NCBI RefSeq assembly: GCF_963662735.1
Contig: NZ_OY759744.1
Location: forward strand, 2,088,153-2,152,152
Length of the DNA stretch: 64,000 bases
Source of the DNA: an uncultured Methanoregula sp.
Lineage (GTDB): Archaea; Halobacteriota; Methanomicrobia; Methanomicrobiales; Methanospirillaceae
Direction: 5' to 3'
This document shows positions 1 to 8,490 of this stretch, in pieces. The translations under genes and the position numbers were made by a program. The notes beneath the pieces are model-generated. The model was given only the letters and a program-made list of their open reading frames with translations. It searched no databases and was not told the origin of the DNA. Each line of letters begins with the position of its first letter. Position 1 is the first letter of the stretch.

Positions 1-1
1 T

Positions 2-238
2 TCCCCCTTCGGCCCTGCCACATTCCGGGGGCACGAGTTCCATTACTCGGACGTAGTCCTTGCGCCTGAAACCCGGTTTGCCTACACGCTCTCCCGGGGC
101 ATCGGGATCCAGGACAACCACGATGGTGCGGTTGTTCACAATACCATCGGGAGTTACACGCATCTCCACCCGGTTGCGAGCGCCGGCATGTTTGAGCATT
201 TTGTGGCTCTCTGCCGCAATAACGGGCGAGCCGCGTAA
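2..238 (+). CDS. C-terminal fragment of a cobyrinate-type a,c-diamide synthase (CbiA/CfbB family)
   Basis: The window opens inside this gene; only about the last 78 residues are present, ending at TAA 236-238. The reading frame contains RGHEFHYS, a hallmark of the glutamine-amidotransferase domain of the CobB/CbiA family, followed by [13 protein letters not shown], which carries the final conserved His region. The family uses glutamine and ATP to amidate the a and c side chains of a corrin or, in methanogens, of Ni-sirohydrochlorin (CfbB, coenzyme F430 synthesis). The fragment is too short to separate CbiA from CfbB. In a methanogen either is expected. The frame is open to the window edge, so the start lies upstream. 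Confidence 0.85.
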   Translation, partial: SPFGPATFRGHEFHYSDVVLAPETRFAYTLSRGIGIQDNHDGAVVHNTIGSYTHLHPVASAGMFEHFVALCRNNGRAA

Positions 239-315
239 AAAAATCTCCCCGGTGTCCGGGCCCTTTCGCAGGTAAAAGAAAAAACTACAAAACCCCGGAC
301 GCCCCAAACACACTT

Positions 316-1188
316 ATGATCATTTATTTTGATGGGAAGTACCTTCCGGACGACCAGGCAAAGGTCTCGGTTTTCGATCACGGGTTCCTGTACGGTGATG
401 GCGTGTTTGAGGGTATCCGGGCTTACAATGGCCGGATATTCCGGTTGAAAGAGCACATCGACCGGCTCTATGATTCGGCAAAGACCATCGATCTCCACTG
501 CCCGATCAGCAAGGAGGAGATGACCGAAGCCATCTGCGAGACGCTCCGCAAAAACAATCTCACGGACGCCTACATCCGGCCGATCATCACCCGGGGCGTT
601 GGCGACCTCGGTCTCGATCCCCGCAAGTGCAAGGTTGCATCGGTTATCGTGATCGCGGTCACCTGGGGCGCGATGTACGGCGACCTGTACGAGAAGGGGC
701 TCAAGGGAGTCACGGTCTCGATCCGGCGCAACCCGGCCGAATGCCTTCCGCCGAATGTCAAGAGCCTGAACTATCTCAACAACATCCTTGCCAAGATCGA
801 GGCGAACTACAAGGGCGGGGACGAAGCGATCTTCTTTGATACGAACGGGTACCTTTCCGAAGGCTCGGGCGACAACCTGTATATCGTCAAGAACGGCGAG
901 ATCATCACGCCCCCGACCCTCAACAACCTCCGCGGCATCACCCGGATGGTCCTTTTGGAGATCGCACAATCGCTTGGCATCACCGTGAAGGAACAGAACC
1001 TCGGGTATTTCGATCTCTACACGGCTGACGAACTGATCTGCACGGGCACCGCAGCGGAAGTTGCCCCGATCACCTGGGTTGACGGCCGCGTCATCGGCAC
1101 CGGCAAGCCCGGCCCGGTCACCCGCCAGCTGATGGCCGCGTTCAAGACCGTCACCGACAAGGAAGGATACCCCATCAATAAGAAATAA
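316..1188 (+). CDS. ilvE: Branched-chain amino-acid aminotransferase
   Basis: 290-residue fold-type IV PLP aminotransferase that interconverts branched-chain 2-oxo acids with Val, Leu and Ile using glutamate. The N-terminus shows [14 protein letters not shown], the standard class IV signature near residues 20-33. The likely PLP lysine is Lys149 in [10 protein letters not shown], and SEGSGDN at about 181-187 binds the cofactor phosphate region. Length matches the family (about 290-310). The ATG at 316 directly precedes the conserved N-terminus and no strong ribosome binding site is visible, so a short leader or leaderless mRNA is likely. A D-amino-acid transaminase or aminodeoxychorismate lyase assignment is less likely given the motif set. 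Confidence 0.93.
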   Translation: MIIYFDGKYLPDDQAKVSVFDHGFLYGDGVFEGIRAYNGRIFRLKEHIDRLYDSAKTIDLHCPISKEEMTEAICETLRKNNLTDAYIRPIITRGVGDLGLDPRKCKVASVIVIAVTWGAMYGDLYEKGLKGVTVSIRRNPAECLPPNVKSLNYLNNILAKIEANYKGGDEAIFFDTNGYLSEGSGDNLYIVKNGEIITPPTLNNLRGITRMVLLEIAQSLGITVKEQNLGYFDLYTADELICTGTAAEVAPITWVDGRVIGTGKPGPVTRQLMAAFKTVTDKEGYPINKK

Positions 1189-1196
1189 TTTTTTTC
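1187..1196 (+). terminator. T-tract terminator after ilvE
   Basis: A run of seven T follows the ilvE stop codon directly. Archaeal RNA polymerase terminates at such T tracts without needing a hairpin, so this is a plausible end of the ilvE transcript. Confidence 0.45.
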
Positions 1197-1384
1197 ATGG
1201 GCGAACTCCGGGGGCCGATATATATTCCGGAACCGTGCACCGTTTGTTCAGTTACCTTGGAGAACAGGTATCCCGGTTTATGTGCGGGATCATTTCCGGC
1301 ATTGCCTTGTACACCGGTATAGAAATAATTTTCAATAACCCCGCTGGTAGAAAACGATTTTTTTCGGGAACGAACAGGTTCCGC

Positions 1385-1612
1385 TCATTTTCGCCGTGCA
1401 TTCCGGCCCCGGAGACTCCGGTCTGCAATTATCCTGAGATAGTCCTGAAGGGGAAGGGGCATGTTGCGTGCGTTCTCCATGAGACTGTCGATGAGATCCG
1501 CCTGCTGCCGGCTCCACTCGGCGTTGGGTGTCTCCTTGACCCACGCGGCATAGGTGCGGACGAATGCCAGCCGCTCCCTCCGTCGGGCATTTTGATCAGA
1601 CAACAATTCCAT
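1385..1612 (-). CDS. Small conserved-looking protein paired with a nucleotidyltransferase
   Basis: About 75 residues, charged and rich in Arg and Gln, with no membrane segment. It starts inside the 3' end of the upstream nucleotidyltransferase gene on the same strand, a translational-coupling layout. Several in-frame ATGs are available (1642, 1624, 1618, 1612). The 1612 ATG was preferred because GGGGATGA lies just upstream, but the choice is uncertain. The protein contains WVKETPNAEWSRQQ and MPLPLQDYL, which read like a genuine folded protein, but I do not recognise the family. The overlap suggests the two proteins act together, perhaps as a toxin-antitoxin-like or modifying pair; that is inference. 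Confidence 0.6.
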   Translation of the reverse strand: MELLSDQNARRRERLAFVRTYAAWVKETPNAEWSRQQADLIDSLMENARNMPLPLQDYLRIIADRSLRGRNARRK

Positions 1613-2195
1613 ACTCATCCCCATTGATATGGAATTTTTCAAACCAGTCTTTCATACGGGTTCTGTCCAGATCCGTCTTAAAGATCTCCCAGAGGTAAAC
1701 GGCATCCTCGATGTCCTTATCAGATCCAAGATGCAGTTTGTAAGCGATCTGGATGTCGATGGGGGAGATCCGGACCGAAGCACCGGGAATCGAAACTGAG
1801 GTACGGTTCCGGTACACATGACGGTCAATGTCATCCTTGAGGAACTTGAGTTCGATGTTCGGGATGAACTGTCCTTTCCTTGCAATCCGGATACCCATTC
1901 CGCTGGTGAGCATATCGAAAAGGCCGTGAATATCTTCGGCATTAAGGAATTCATACTCCCCCAATTCAAGGGAGCGGTGCAGGTGCCCGAATGCCACCGC
2001 ATCCAGGGGAGGGATCAGGATATCGATATCTTCCGTCCCCCTGGATCTCCCGAACAGTATGGCAACATATCCCCTGACTATGACATAGCCGGTGTTCCTC
2101 TCCAGTATCCGGATGAAGCCAAGGACAAATCGGTCCAGGTTCGTCAGCACTTTTTCCGATACAACGATTTCCGTATCTGAATACTGGATATCCAT
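1596..2195 (-). CDS. Nucleotidyltransferase-fold protein
   Basis: 199 residues. Residues about 40-60 read VRGYVAILFGRSRGTEDIDI, matching the pol-beta/MNT nucleotidyltransferase pattern in which a glycine-rich helix start is followed by R-x-T-x-D-I-D with the two metal-binding aspartates. The C-terminal half (IDIQIAYKLHLGSDKDIEDA) resembles the DUF6036/AbiEii-type stand-alone nucleotidyltransferases, where the Lys and Asp residues contribute to the active site. Such proteins may transfer a nucleotide to a protein or tRNA; the substrate here cannot be read from sequence. It is the first gene of a two-gene unit with the overlapping small ORF that ends at 1385. Confidence 0.7.
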   Translation of the reverse strand: MDIQYSDTEIVVSEKVLTNLDRFVLGFIRILERNTGYVIVRGYVAILFGRSRGTEDIDILIPPLDAVAFGHLHRSLELGEYEFLNAEDIHGLFDMLTSGMGIRIARKGQFIPNIELKFLKDDIDRHVYRNRTSVSIPGASVRISPIDIQIAYKLHLGSDKDIEDAVYLWEIFKTDLDRTRMKDWFEKFHINGDEYGIVV

Positions 2196-2341
2196 CTGCC
2201 AATCATCAATAGTCTGCCGGATCTGAAGTGATTATCGCTTTCCGGTTGATTGATGGCGGGCATATGCCGGATCCGGCACCCCCTCGTACCCCCAGGTTCC
2301 CGGGTCCCCGACGGATACCCCCTGCCCGGCATGGGGAAATG

Positions 2342-2530
2342 GACAGTATCTCCCCCCATGTCCATTCTCCGACGGAGAGGTTTCCGGGCCATTTCCCGGA
2401 AAAATTCGGCAGTGGAAATGGTGCCAACCGAGCAAAAAAATATCCCGATTATAGCCCGGTTCCAGAAAAAAACCCGTTATCGCGGAATAAAACCGTGCAA
2501 TTTAGCGGCCTGATAAATTGCGCAAAAACT
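2342..2530. repeat. Dispersed degenerate repeat, copy A
   Basis: This stretch is colinear with 10785-10975. Shared blocks in the same order are GTATCTCCCCC (2346), the small palindrome TCTCCGACGGAGA (2366-2378), AATTTAGCGG (2499) and GCAAAAAC (2522). The distances between them agree within 1 bp in the two copies (20, 133/134 and 23/24 bp). The intervening sequence has diverged. The two copies flank the mosaic region. No transposase is visible, so it may be a decayed MITE-like or REP-like element. Confidence 0.6.
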
Positions 2531-2817
2531 TCATGATCTGCTCTCCGGATAGCGACCCGGACCCTGCCGGAAGCCCGTGGCGGCCGAAATTTTGGGCTGG
2601 TTCCCGGAGGGGTATTTCCGGGACTTTTTTTGCCCGGAAAACGAGGTGTATCCCCAAAAGGCGTTCGGGAACAGGGCTGTTTTTGGACGATAGCGGGAGG
2701 GATACACAAACAGGACCCCCGGTTCCGGAAGATCTGCCGGGGTCAGAGCGGGGTTCCGGGTTCTTCCGGCATCATCTGCCTGTGCTTACCGAAGAAGCCA
2801 AACAAGATAAAAACCGC

Positions 2818-3036
2818 ATGCAACCACTGGTACCTTTGAATCCCATGCTCATTCCGCACCTTACAGATTTAATCCAGAACAAAAATGGCGATGAGCCGAT
2901 ATTCGATATCACAAAATTAACAAGATGGCTTCAGGTCTACCATATACCTCTCCACAAAACGAAAGGGCATCTTGTGCTTATGGACACCCGAAAACTTTTT
3001 GAACAAAAGTCAGACGAATTGGGGGTTTGTGGATAG
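2818..3036 (+). CDS. Hypothetical small protein or gene remnant
   Basis: 72 codons from the ATG at 2818. The same frame is open upstream to 2518, but that upstream part reads like translated GC-rich repeat and not protein. The 72-residue part has plausible composition (FDITKLTRWLQVYHIPLHK, KGHLVLMDTRKLFEQ), which could be a small helix-turn-helix or excisionase-like DNA-binding segment. No Shine-Dalgarno motif is seen before the ATG. It could be the surviving tail of a larger gene of the AT-rich insert. Function unknown. Confidence 0.28.
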   Translation: MQPLVPLNPMLIPHLTDLIQNKNGDEPIFDITKLTRWLQVYHIPLHKTKGHLVLMDTRKLFEQKSDELGVCG

Positions 3037-3243
3037 GCATAAAAAAATCATAATGTGACATGGATGTGGAAGCCTCAATTGGACTTCTTATAAGCAATTT
3101 TTTCCAGAAATATCTTTTAAGAAATACATGGAAAAAGAGGGGACGTGTGATACTTGATTGGCACCTACTCAATTTCGAGAGTATTGATGATAAATGAGCA
3201 GAACACGAAAACAAAATCAATGCCTTAATCTTTGAATACAATG

Positions 3244-3293
3244 CTATAAAAAATACCATAATAAAATAGAAATTTTGTTAATTCTTTGGTGAT
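3244..3293 (+). promoter_or_regulatory. Promoter and ribosome binding site of the cyclase-like gene
   Basis: A TATA box (CTATAAAAAAT, 3244-3254) lies about 50 bp before the ATG at 3299. GGTGAT at 3288-3293 is an archaeal Shine-Dalgarno site with 5-nt spacing. Together they fix translation initiation at 3299, upstream of the frameshift. Confidence 0.6.
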
Positions 3294-3298
3294 GTTCG

Positions 3299-4068
3299 AT
3301 GAAACTGGAATATGGGTTCATTGCAATTTTAGATGCTTTGGGTGTCTCAAATAAATCCATTGACGATTCAAAAATGTTTTTAGAACAAAAAAATTGTTAA
3401 TGAATGAATTAAAAACAGATAACACTGAAATTTCAAATTATTTTAAGGAAAGTATTCTTCCTAAAGTTCATCCGAAAGAAAAAAATGTTTTTCCTGAAGG
3501 TAATATTACCACAATTGGAGATACAATCATTATTAGATGGGCCTTTGAACCTAAAATTGCAAAATTAGCCTCCCCTGTCATTTTTTTATGGTTACAGCGA
3601 GCAATTGTTCGCGGATTTCGGCATCACATTTTTTTACGAGGGGCTGTATCTCAAGGTCTTTTTTGGACTGATGAAGATAATACAATTATTGGACCCGCAG
3701 TAGCTGATGCTAGTGCTTGGTGTGAATTAGCAGATTGGTTTGGAGTAATTCTCACGCCAAATTTCAGATTTTTCGCTAGTGGTTATTTCGAAAATCCGGA
3801 ATTGAAAAAAACTACGATCTCTCCATCTGAATGGTGCGTTGTATATCCTGATGTCCCAACACGCGAAGGTAAAAAAGAAATGACCGTGGTATCATGGCCT
3901 AAATTCTTTATCGATACACAAACTGGCGATGGTCCAAGTAATGTGAAACTTTCATTTCTATTTTCAATCTCTCCAATTCCTAAAGGAGCCGAATCAAAAT
4001 ATGAAAACACTCTCTCTTTTTTTAAATGGTATGAAAAAGAGATTTACTCAAATTTAAAAATGAAATGA
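3299..4068 (+). pseudogene. Class III nucleotidyl-cyclase-like protein, interrupted by a frameshift at an A7 tract
   Basis: Translation begins at ATG 3299 behind a good ribosome binding site and reads MKLEYGFIAILDALGVSN, then stops at 3398. The remainder continues in another frame from about 3394 to 4068. The break falls in a run of seven A (3387-3393); one extra A would join both parts into about 256 residues. The joined protein has three features of class III cyclase folds: a first-strand Asp (AILDALG), a second metal Asp in GDTIII, and RGAVSQG, like the RxGxxxG strand of cyclases. It also has IGPAVADASAW and ADWFGV motifs, which I associate with uncharacterised cyclase-like proteins. The region is AT-rich, unlike its neighbours, which suggests transfer. 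The break could be a real inactivation, a homopolymer sequencing error or programmed slippage. Confidence 0.62.
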
Positions 4069-4294
4069 CATCGCAATCTCGGCAATTTGTGCTCGGTTCG
4101 ATCAAATGAGATCATTAATTATCATTTTCAATAATGGACGGTTTTAACAGTTCTTTCATGGAGAAGATTTGCGATACTGTGATCAAAAGAGAATCCGTCC
4201 CAAGCCAAATCAACCAGATTATGTGGCCCCTCTACATCGCTACACCGCATATTTCTTGAACATACACCGGCTATCGATCAACGTGATACCCGAA

Positions 4295-4319
4295 ACACCC
4301 TTTGAATTTTTCCGGGTGT
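4295..4319 (-). terminator. Hairpin downstream of mtd
   Basis: ACACCC at 4295-4300 and GGGTGT at 4314-4319 form a 6-bp inverted repeat just beyond the mtd stop codon on the minus strand. It is a possible terminator or 3' stabilising hairpin; no long T tract follows it. Confidence 0.3.
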
Positions 4320-4336
4320 GAAAAAAGGAACGATAT

Positions 4337-5176
4337 CTATTCCGGTTTGCTCATCAGTTTCACTTTGGAAACGATGACGCCGTCTTTCCTGTGGGGCCTG
4401 CGGATAACGCCATCGCCGGCCTTCTCGATCTCGCGGGCCTCGTCGCAGAGTCGTGCTGCTGCCCGCATCATTTCATGGCCGCTGCAGACCATCGGGATGT
4501 ACTTTTCCCATTCCCTGGTCATGAAGCAGCCCCTGACGGTGACCGCGGCAACGGCGTATGCAATCTCATACGCGGCACGTGCCTTTGCCAGTGCATAGGG
4601 GTTGGTGAATTCACCTTCAACGGCTTTATCAGAGGTCATGACGATCCTGGGGAGCTCAAGTTCCGCACCCTTCTTACCCGCCTTGACCTGGTCAATAACC
4701 TTGTCAAGAGCGAGCTGGAGTTTTCGGAATGCACCGGTAAGGGCGAGGACCCGGATCTGGTTGCCATTGAAGTCCCCCATCTCGATGGGATCAATGAACT
4801 CGCGGCGTGAACCCATCATGGAGTCTGCCATCATAATAATGTACCCGAATTTGCTGTTTTTGACCGCCTCCCAGTCTTTCTTGGTGGTCACATCGTCCGA
4901 GATGATGATACACGGGATGCCGGCAGCGGCCAGCTGCTCGCGGGCAGCGGTCGGGCCGGGGAGGAGACCGTTCGGGGAGACCACGATACAGAAGTCCGGC
5001 TTCCATGCCTTCATGTTGGAGACGACATAATCGATATCCCCGGGCTGGAGCTTGGTTCCGCTGGTAGCCATGAATGTCTGCATGTCTTCACGGTCTGCCC
5101 TCTCGTCAAGGAGCAGCTCTGCCATTACACCGCTTGCAATATTGCCTAACTTGGCCACGCCTACTTTAACAACCAT
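4337..5176 (-). CDS. mtd: F420-dependent methylenetetrahydromethanopterin dehydrogenase
   Basis: 279 residues from the ATG at 5176. Mtd catalyses reversible reduction of methenyl-H4MPT to methylene-H4MPT with reduced F420, a core cytoplasmic step of CO2-dependent methanogenesis. The protein starts [13 protein letters not shown] and contains [28 protein letters not shown] and [16 protein letters not shown], all highly typical of Mtd. Length equals the usual 275-280. An in-frame upstream start at 5269 would add 31 unconserved residues and was rejected; AAGTGA lies about 9 nt before the chosen ATG. The gene is single on its strand, separated by 400 bp from tRNA-Glu; that gap shows no other gene. 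Confidence 0.96.
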   Translation of the reverse strand: MVVKVGVAKLGNIASGVMAELLLDERADREDMQTFMATSGTKLQPGDIDYVVSNMKAWKPDFCIVVSPNGLLPGPTAAREQLAAAGIPCIIISDDVTTKKDWEAVKNSKFGYIIMMADSMMGSRREFIDPIEMGDFNGNQIRVLALTGAFRKLQLALDKVIDQVKAGKKGAELELPRIVMTSDKAVEGEFTNPYALAKARAAYEIAYAVAAVTVRGCFMTREWEKYIPMVCSGHEMMRAAARLCDEAREIEKAGDGVIRRPHRKDGVIVSKVKLMSKPE

Positions 5177-5538
5177 TAAAAATTCACTTCTTTTTTTGTA
5201 TTCCGCGAAATGAGATCCGGTATTTTCATGAATTCCTGCAACCGGCTCTATGATTGAATAATCCACCAAATCAGATATACCCGATGTTGAGAGAAAATAT
5301 TATTTCAGTTATTGAACTGGGTCACTCCGACCGGATCCGGCAGGGTGTCGGAATATCGTTTGCCCGCACTGGTTCGTCTCCTTCCGGGTTTTCACAAAAC
5401 AGGCAACGAGGTATGGGTTCCTGGATCTTTATCGTGCACCTTGGCAGATCGTTCTCCCGGAACAATATTGCTGCAGGGCCAGTTTTTTATAACCGGGAAC
5501 CAGGAAGAACCCGCCCAAAACCTGCTCTCCATCCATAA

Positions 5539-5549
5539 CCTATTTATGA
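5539..5549 (+). promoter_or_regulatory. TATA box of tRNA-Glu
   Basis: CCTATTTATGA lies about 30-40 bp upstream of the mature tRNA 5' end, the normal position for an archaeal tRNA promoter. The rest of the 5177-5577 interval shows no gene. Confidence 0.5.
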
Positions 5550-5577
5550 CGTTACGAGAAACTAGATAGGACAACGC

Positions 5578-5652
5578 GCTGCTATAGTGTAGTCCGGCCA
5601 ATCATGCGGGCCTTTCACGCCCGCGACTGGGGTTCGAATCCCCATAGCAGCA
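5578..5652 (+). tRNA. tRNA-Glu (anticodon TTC)
   Basis: 75-nt cloverleaf. The acceptor stem GCTGCTA (5578-5584) pairs with TAGCAGC (5645-5651) and A5652 is the discriminator. The anticodon arm is CGGGC, loop CTTTCAC, GCCCG, giving anticodon TTC at 5614-5616. The T arm is TGGGG, loop TTCGAAT, CCCCA. The D-arm TAGTCCGGCCAATCA is the usual archaeal tRNA-Glu form. No intron is visible and CCA is not encoded. The 3' end is duplicated downstream (see the repeat at 5642-5779). Confidence 0.96.
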
Positions 5653-5779
5653 CTTTAGCACTGATGGTTCGATTCTCTAAATCATTTTTCAGAAGAGCGC
5701 GAGCCAGATTCTCCATAGCAGCATTTTTCACCCGTGGTTCGATTCTCCAATGTTTTTCCGAAAGCGCAAGCCATAGACA
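5642..5779. repeat. Tandem, decayed duplication of the tRNA-Glu 3' end (about 71-bp period)
   Basis: The tRNA 3' end CCATAGCAGCA (5642-5652) recurs exactly at 5713-5723, 71 bp later. The T-loop-like GGTTCGATTCTC at 5666-5677 recurs at 5736-5747, 70 bp later. The tails (GAAGAGCGCGAGCCAGA and GAAAGCGCAAGCCATAGA) also align. These are two diverged units following the intact tRNA, the pattern left by repeated site-specific integration and excision at a tRNA 3' end, or by slippage. No integrase gene remains nearby. Confidence 0.65.
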
Positions 5780-5925
5780 ACGGCCGGGGCGTTTTACGTT
5801 TCCGGTCCAAATCTCTTCTGACTCAATTTCATTGCTTCGACAATTCACAACAGCGCCCTTTTAACCGGGAGGATCTCCGGAGCTAAAGAATACGGGATTA
5901 TATGCAATGGAAATAATGAGTTTTC

Positions 5926-6795
5926 ATGAGCAAAACAAGGTTTCTCATTCTCATCATGGCTGCAATACTCTCCCTCTGCCTTGTTGCAGGATGCACGCAG
6001 ACATCCAGTAGTGGATATAACAGTCCTCCGGCCACTCCGGCAGGCAAGGTATATCCTGCAGTATCAGTTAACAGCACTCCTGTCAAGTACGCACAGGTCA
6101 ACGGGGTTACCCTGGGGTACCGCGAGTTCGGTTCCGGTGAACCGCTCCTGATGATCAACGGTTTCGATTCAACCATGGACAATATGTGGAACCAGACCTT
6201 CCTTGGCATTCTGGCATCGAAATATCATGTCTATATCTACGACCACCGGGGCATGGGTTACAGCACCGACAACAATGCAACACCCACTATCCCGCTCTAC
6301 GCGGAGGATGCTTCCGGCCTTATCCAGGCTCTCGGCTATGATAGTATGAACGTGTACGGGGCCTCGATGGGATCGTCCATTGGCCAGGAGCTGGTCATCA
6401 GCCACCCGTCGCAAGTCAGAAAACTCGTCCTCGAATCCGTCACCTATAACGTCCGCGTTCCTGAATGCAAAGTATTGCTTGCAGTCCTTGAGGAGTCTGC
6501 TGCCAATCCCGCTACGGCACCGGGAGTCCGCAAAGAGGCACAGGCAAACCTTGCCTGGAACGGCTCCTGGGATCAGCTCTCCGGAATCCAGAAAAATGTA
6601 ATGCTTGTTGTTGGTACAAGTGATATCCTGACTCCCCAGCCGGTCGCCGCCCGGATGGCGACACAGATCAACGGATCGTGGCTTGAGCGGTACAAGGATC
6701 TGCCGCATATCGGGTCGCGGAACGCGCCGGTCCAGTACGGGGAGAACACGCTGGATTTCCTCGGGAGGGAAGAACAGCCACCCTATCCTTTCTGA
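5926..6795 (+). CDS. Lipoprotein alpha/beta hydrolase
   Basis: 289 residues. The N-terminus is a lipoprotein signal with lipobox LVAGC (Cys23), so the enzyme should be anchored on the outer face of the membrane. After a Ser/Pro linker comes a compact alpha/beta hydrolase domain: YDHRGMGYS near 105-113, nucleophile elbow GASMGS with Ser147, acid Asp233 in GTSDILTP, and His261 in LPHIG. All three catalytic residues are therefore present. The lid region (about 172-225) is short. Substrate unknown; the family includes esterases, lipases and haloperoxidase-like enzymes. It stands alone on its strand after the tRNA repeat region. Confidence 0.85.
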   Translation: MSKTRFLILIMAAILSLCLVAGCTQTSSSGYNSPPATPAGKVYPAVSVNSTPVKYAQVNGVTLGYREFGSGEPLLMINGFDSTMDNMWNQTFLGILASKYHVYIYDHRGMGYSTDNNATPTIPLYAEDASGLIQALGYDSMNVYGASMGSSIGQELVISHPSQVRKLVLESVTYNVRVPECKVLLAVLEESAANPATAPGVRKEAQANLAWNGSWDQLSGIQKNVMLVVGTSDILTPQPVAARMATQINGSWLERYKDLPHIGSRNAPVQYGENTLDFLGREEQPPYPF

Positions 6796-6942
6796 TCGGG
6801 ACCCGTTTTTCCGGGCCGGTCACGTGAGTAAGATGGGATTTTTTCCTCGTTTTACGGGAGTCACAGACAATTTTATTACTTACAGGGTCAAGAAATTAGG
6901 AATCCGAAGATTGGTTTGTTATTTTTTTAATTGAGGTTACCG

Positions 6943-7527
6943 ATGAAAACATTGACAAAACTGCTTATTCTTGCAACCGTTTTTCTGGCGGTGTGCGTTC
7001 CGTTCGTGTCCGCATGGAATGTTGATAGTTACACGATCGATCCGTCCGGACCATTAACCCCGAATACAGCGGTGAATGTTTCATTCAATGTCGTATTTCC
7101 CACAAACTCTTCCGGAACGACAACATTTCCGGTCAGGAGCGATCTGGTGATGACAACGGATCTGGTCAATCCGACCTGGTCTTACACGATTATGACCAGC
7201 GATGGCGGGTCGGCCGTGGCGCCAAAATTCGCGAACCAGACTCTTGACCTGGGTGGTTTCATATTGTCAAATAAAGGACGTGTCAGCCAGGTGATGAGTG
7301 TCACGTTAACGGGAACAACTCCTCGCGTGAGTTCAACTTCTCCCGTAACCGTCATTGACGTTTATGAAGTTGGCAGTGCAGGCACGGCTATTACCAGTTC
7401 CCAGGTTACCCAGACTGCTGTCGTATCCGGTTCCGGTCAGACATCCTCCCAGCCTTCGAAAATAACTCAACCAGGCGGGATATTCGATCAGATAATCGGG
7501 ATGTTCAAGAGTCTTTTCGGGATGTAA
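6943..7527 (+). CDS. Secreted protein of unknown function
   Basis: 194 residues from ATG 6943, chosen because GAGGT lies about 8 nt upstream; an in-frame codon at 6931 would add four residues. A clear Sec signal (KLLILATVFLAVCVPFVSA) ends near residue 24 and is followed by WNVDSYTIDPSGPLTPNTAV, a beta-rich, Ser/Thr-rich domain without cysteine. The C-terminus has a Ser/Gln/Pro linker and a short amphipathic end (IIGMFKSLFGM). No catalytic motif is seen. It may be an exported surface or adhesin-like protein. Confidence 0.6.
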   Translation: MKTLTKLLILATVFLAVCVPFVSAWNVDSYTIDPSGPLTPNTAVNVSFNVVFPTNSSGTTTFPVRSDLVMTTDLVNPTWSYTIMTSDGGSAVAPKFANQTLDLGGFILSNKGRVSQVMSVTLTGTTPRVSSTSPVTVIDVYEVGSAGTAITSSQVTQTAVVSGSGQTSSQPSKITQPGGIFDQIIGMFKSLFGM

Positions 7528-7534
7528 TCCTGAC

Positions 7535-7541
7535 TTTTTTT
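7535..7541 (+). terminator. T-tract terminator
   Basis: Seven T immediately after the secreted-protein gene, directly before the AT-rich segment. Confidence 0.4.
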
Positions 7542-7617
7542 AAAAAATTCTAAGGTTATTCATTATTTATTGTAAAGCAACACCAAATCGAATGGGGTTG
7601 TGACTAGAAATGGGGGA

Positions 7618-8490
7618 TTATAAAAAATGCTTACAAATTGTAGATAGAATTGTTGGATCAGTAACTGTTTTTAATTTTTTTAATTCCAATCTTGGATTTT
7701 CTTCAAATTTTTCTAAGATTGCAAGATCTGATGTATCATTCCGTAAAGGATGCTTTAAACGATTATCTAATTCGCGAAGATATCTAATATCGACTTGTTT
7801 CATCCCATTAAAATAGGGTGCAAATCGATCGAAATCGTTGCCCGTTCGTGTGTCCTTTGCATTTACTAGTTTCTCAAATGCGGCATACATCGAAAGATAG
7901 CAAGAACGAGGATCTGTTGCAGATAATGAATCTCGATATAATTTCATGGCATCTATTACATTGAGTTCAGATTTCGTTCGATTTTGCGTGTTAAAAATTT
8001 GATATCGAAGTAAATGATCAATAATCCAAAACAGGTAATCTACATCAATATCAAATTGGCTTGTCAAATGGGTAGAGACCTTCACAGAAACACAACATGA
8101 GACTGTGATCTCTGCAACAACGCCTGTTGAGTTTGATGCAACCTCACAATTTTTTTTCGAATCGCAGGGAGGTTCTTTGTCTGGAATTAATGTACATGAG
8201 AGACGATCTAGCTGATAAAAAGATAAATATTTTCTAGGATCTAATAAAGAACATGCCAGAAGAAAAACTTCACTTGATTGTTCTTGTGTGAGATTATATT
8301 TCCCTAAATAACCGATATTTTTTGCGTCATATATAACAAACTCGTGTTTTGAACGTGGTTTTAATGGATATGAGGTTAATGACAATCGTTCATCACAATT
8401 GATTAAATTAATTTTAAGCTCTACACTATTGTCTTGTGATGCAAAATTATCAATAAGCATCCCGGTACATTCAATTTTTAATCCAACCAT
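7618..8490 (-). CDS. HEPN-like protein in an AT-rich island
   Basis: 290 residues. The C-terminal half (about 155-270) has LYRDSLSATDPRSCYLSMYAAFEKLVNAK, here quoted only as a landmark split at LYRDSLS and YAAFEKL, then RELDNRLKH. This resembles Apea-like HEPN domains, in which a helix bearing a Leu-Glu-x-Leu motif is followed by an Arg/His pair; here the Arg-His spacing is not the standard Rx4-6H, so catalysis is uncertain. The N-terminal half is beta-rich with several cysteines (PPCDSKKNC, SCC). HEPN proteins often are RNases in defence or toxin systems. The codon use is much more AT-rich than in flanking methanogen genes, which suggests acquisition. Confidence 0.55.
   Translation of the reverse strand: MVGLKIECTGMLIDNFASQDNSVELKINLINCDERLSLTSYPLKPRSKHEFVIYDAKNIGYLGKYNLTQEQSSEVFLLACSLLDPRKYLSFYQLDRLSCTLIPDKEPPCDSKKNCEVASNSTGVVAEITVSCCVSVKVSTHLTSQFDIDVDYLFWIIDHLLRYQIFNTQNRTKSELNVIDAMKLYRDSLSATDPRSCYLSMYAAFEKLVNAKDTRTGNDFDRFAPYFNGMKQVDIRYLRELDNRLKHPLRNDTSDLAILEKFEENPRLELKKLKTVTDPTILSTICKHFL

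Larger units (their letters stand above)
2196..3243. other. Gene-poor region with repeat copy A and coding debris
   Basis: About 1 kb without a convincing gene. The first 600 bp are GC-rich, full of short CCCGG/CCGGG inverted repeats, and contain repeat copy A. From about 2780 the base composition falls and short open frames appear (2818-3036 on +, and a 45-codon frame at 3060-3197 on +). Neither has a clear ribosome binding site, and they are best read as remnants of an acquired segment. Confidence 0.5.

Noticed and set aside
1235..1627. 130-codon plus-strand frame
   Set aside because: Antisense to the small gene at 1385-1612 and lacking domain or initiation signals.
2518..2817. N-terminal extension of the 2818-3036 frame
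   Set aside because: Translated GC-rich repeat; rich in Pro/Arg/Gly without protein character.
5254..5538. 94-codon frame upstream of tRNA-Glu
   Set aside because: No ribosome binding site and repeat-like composition.
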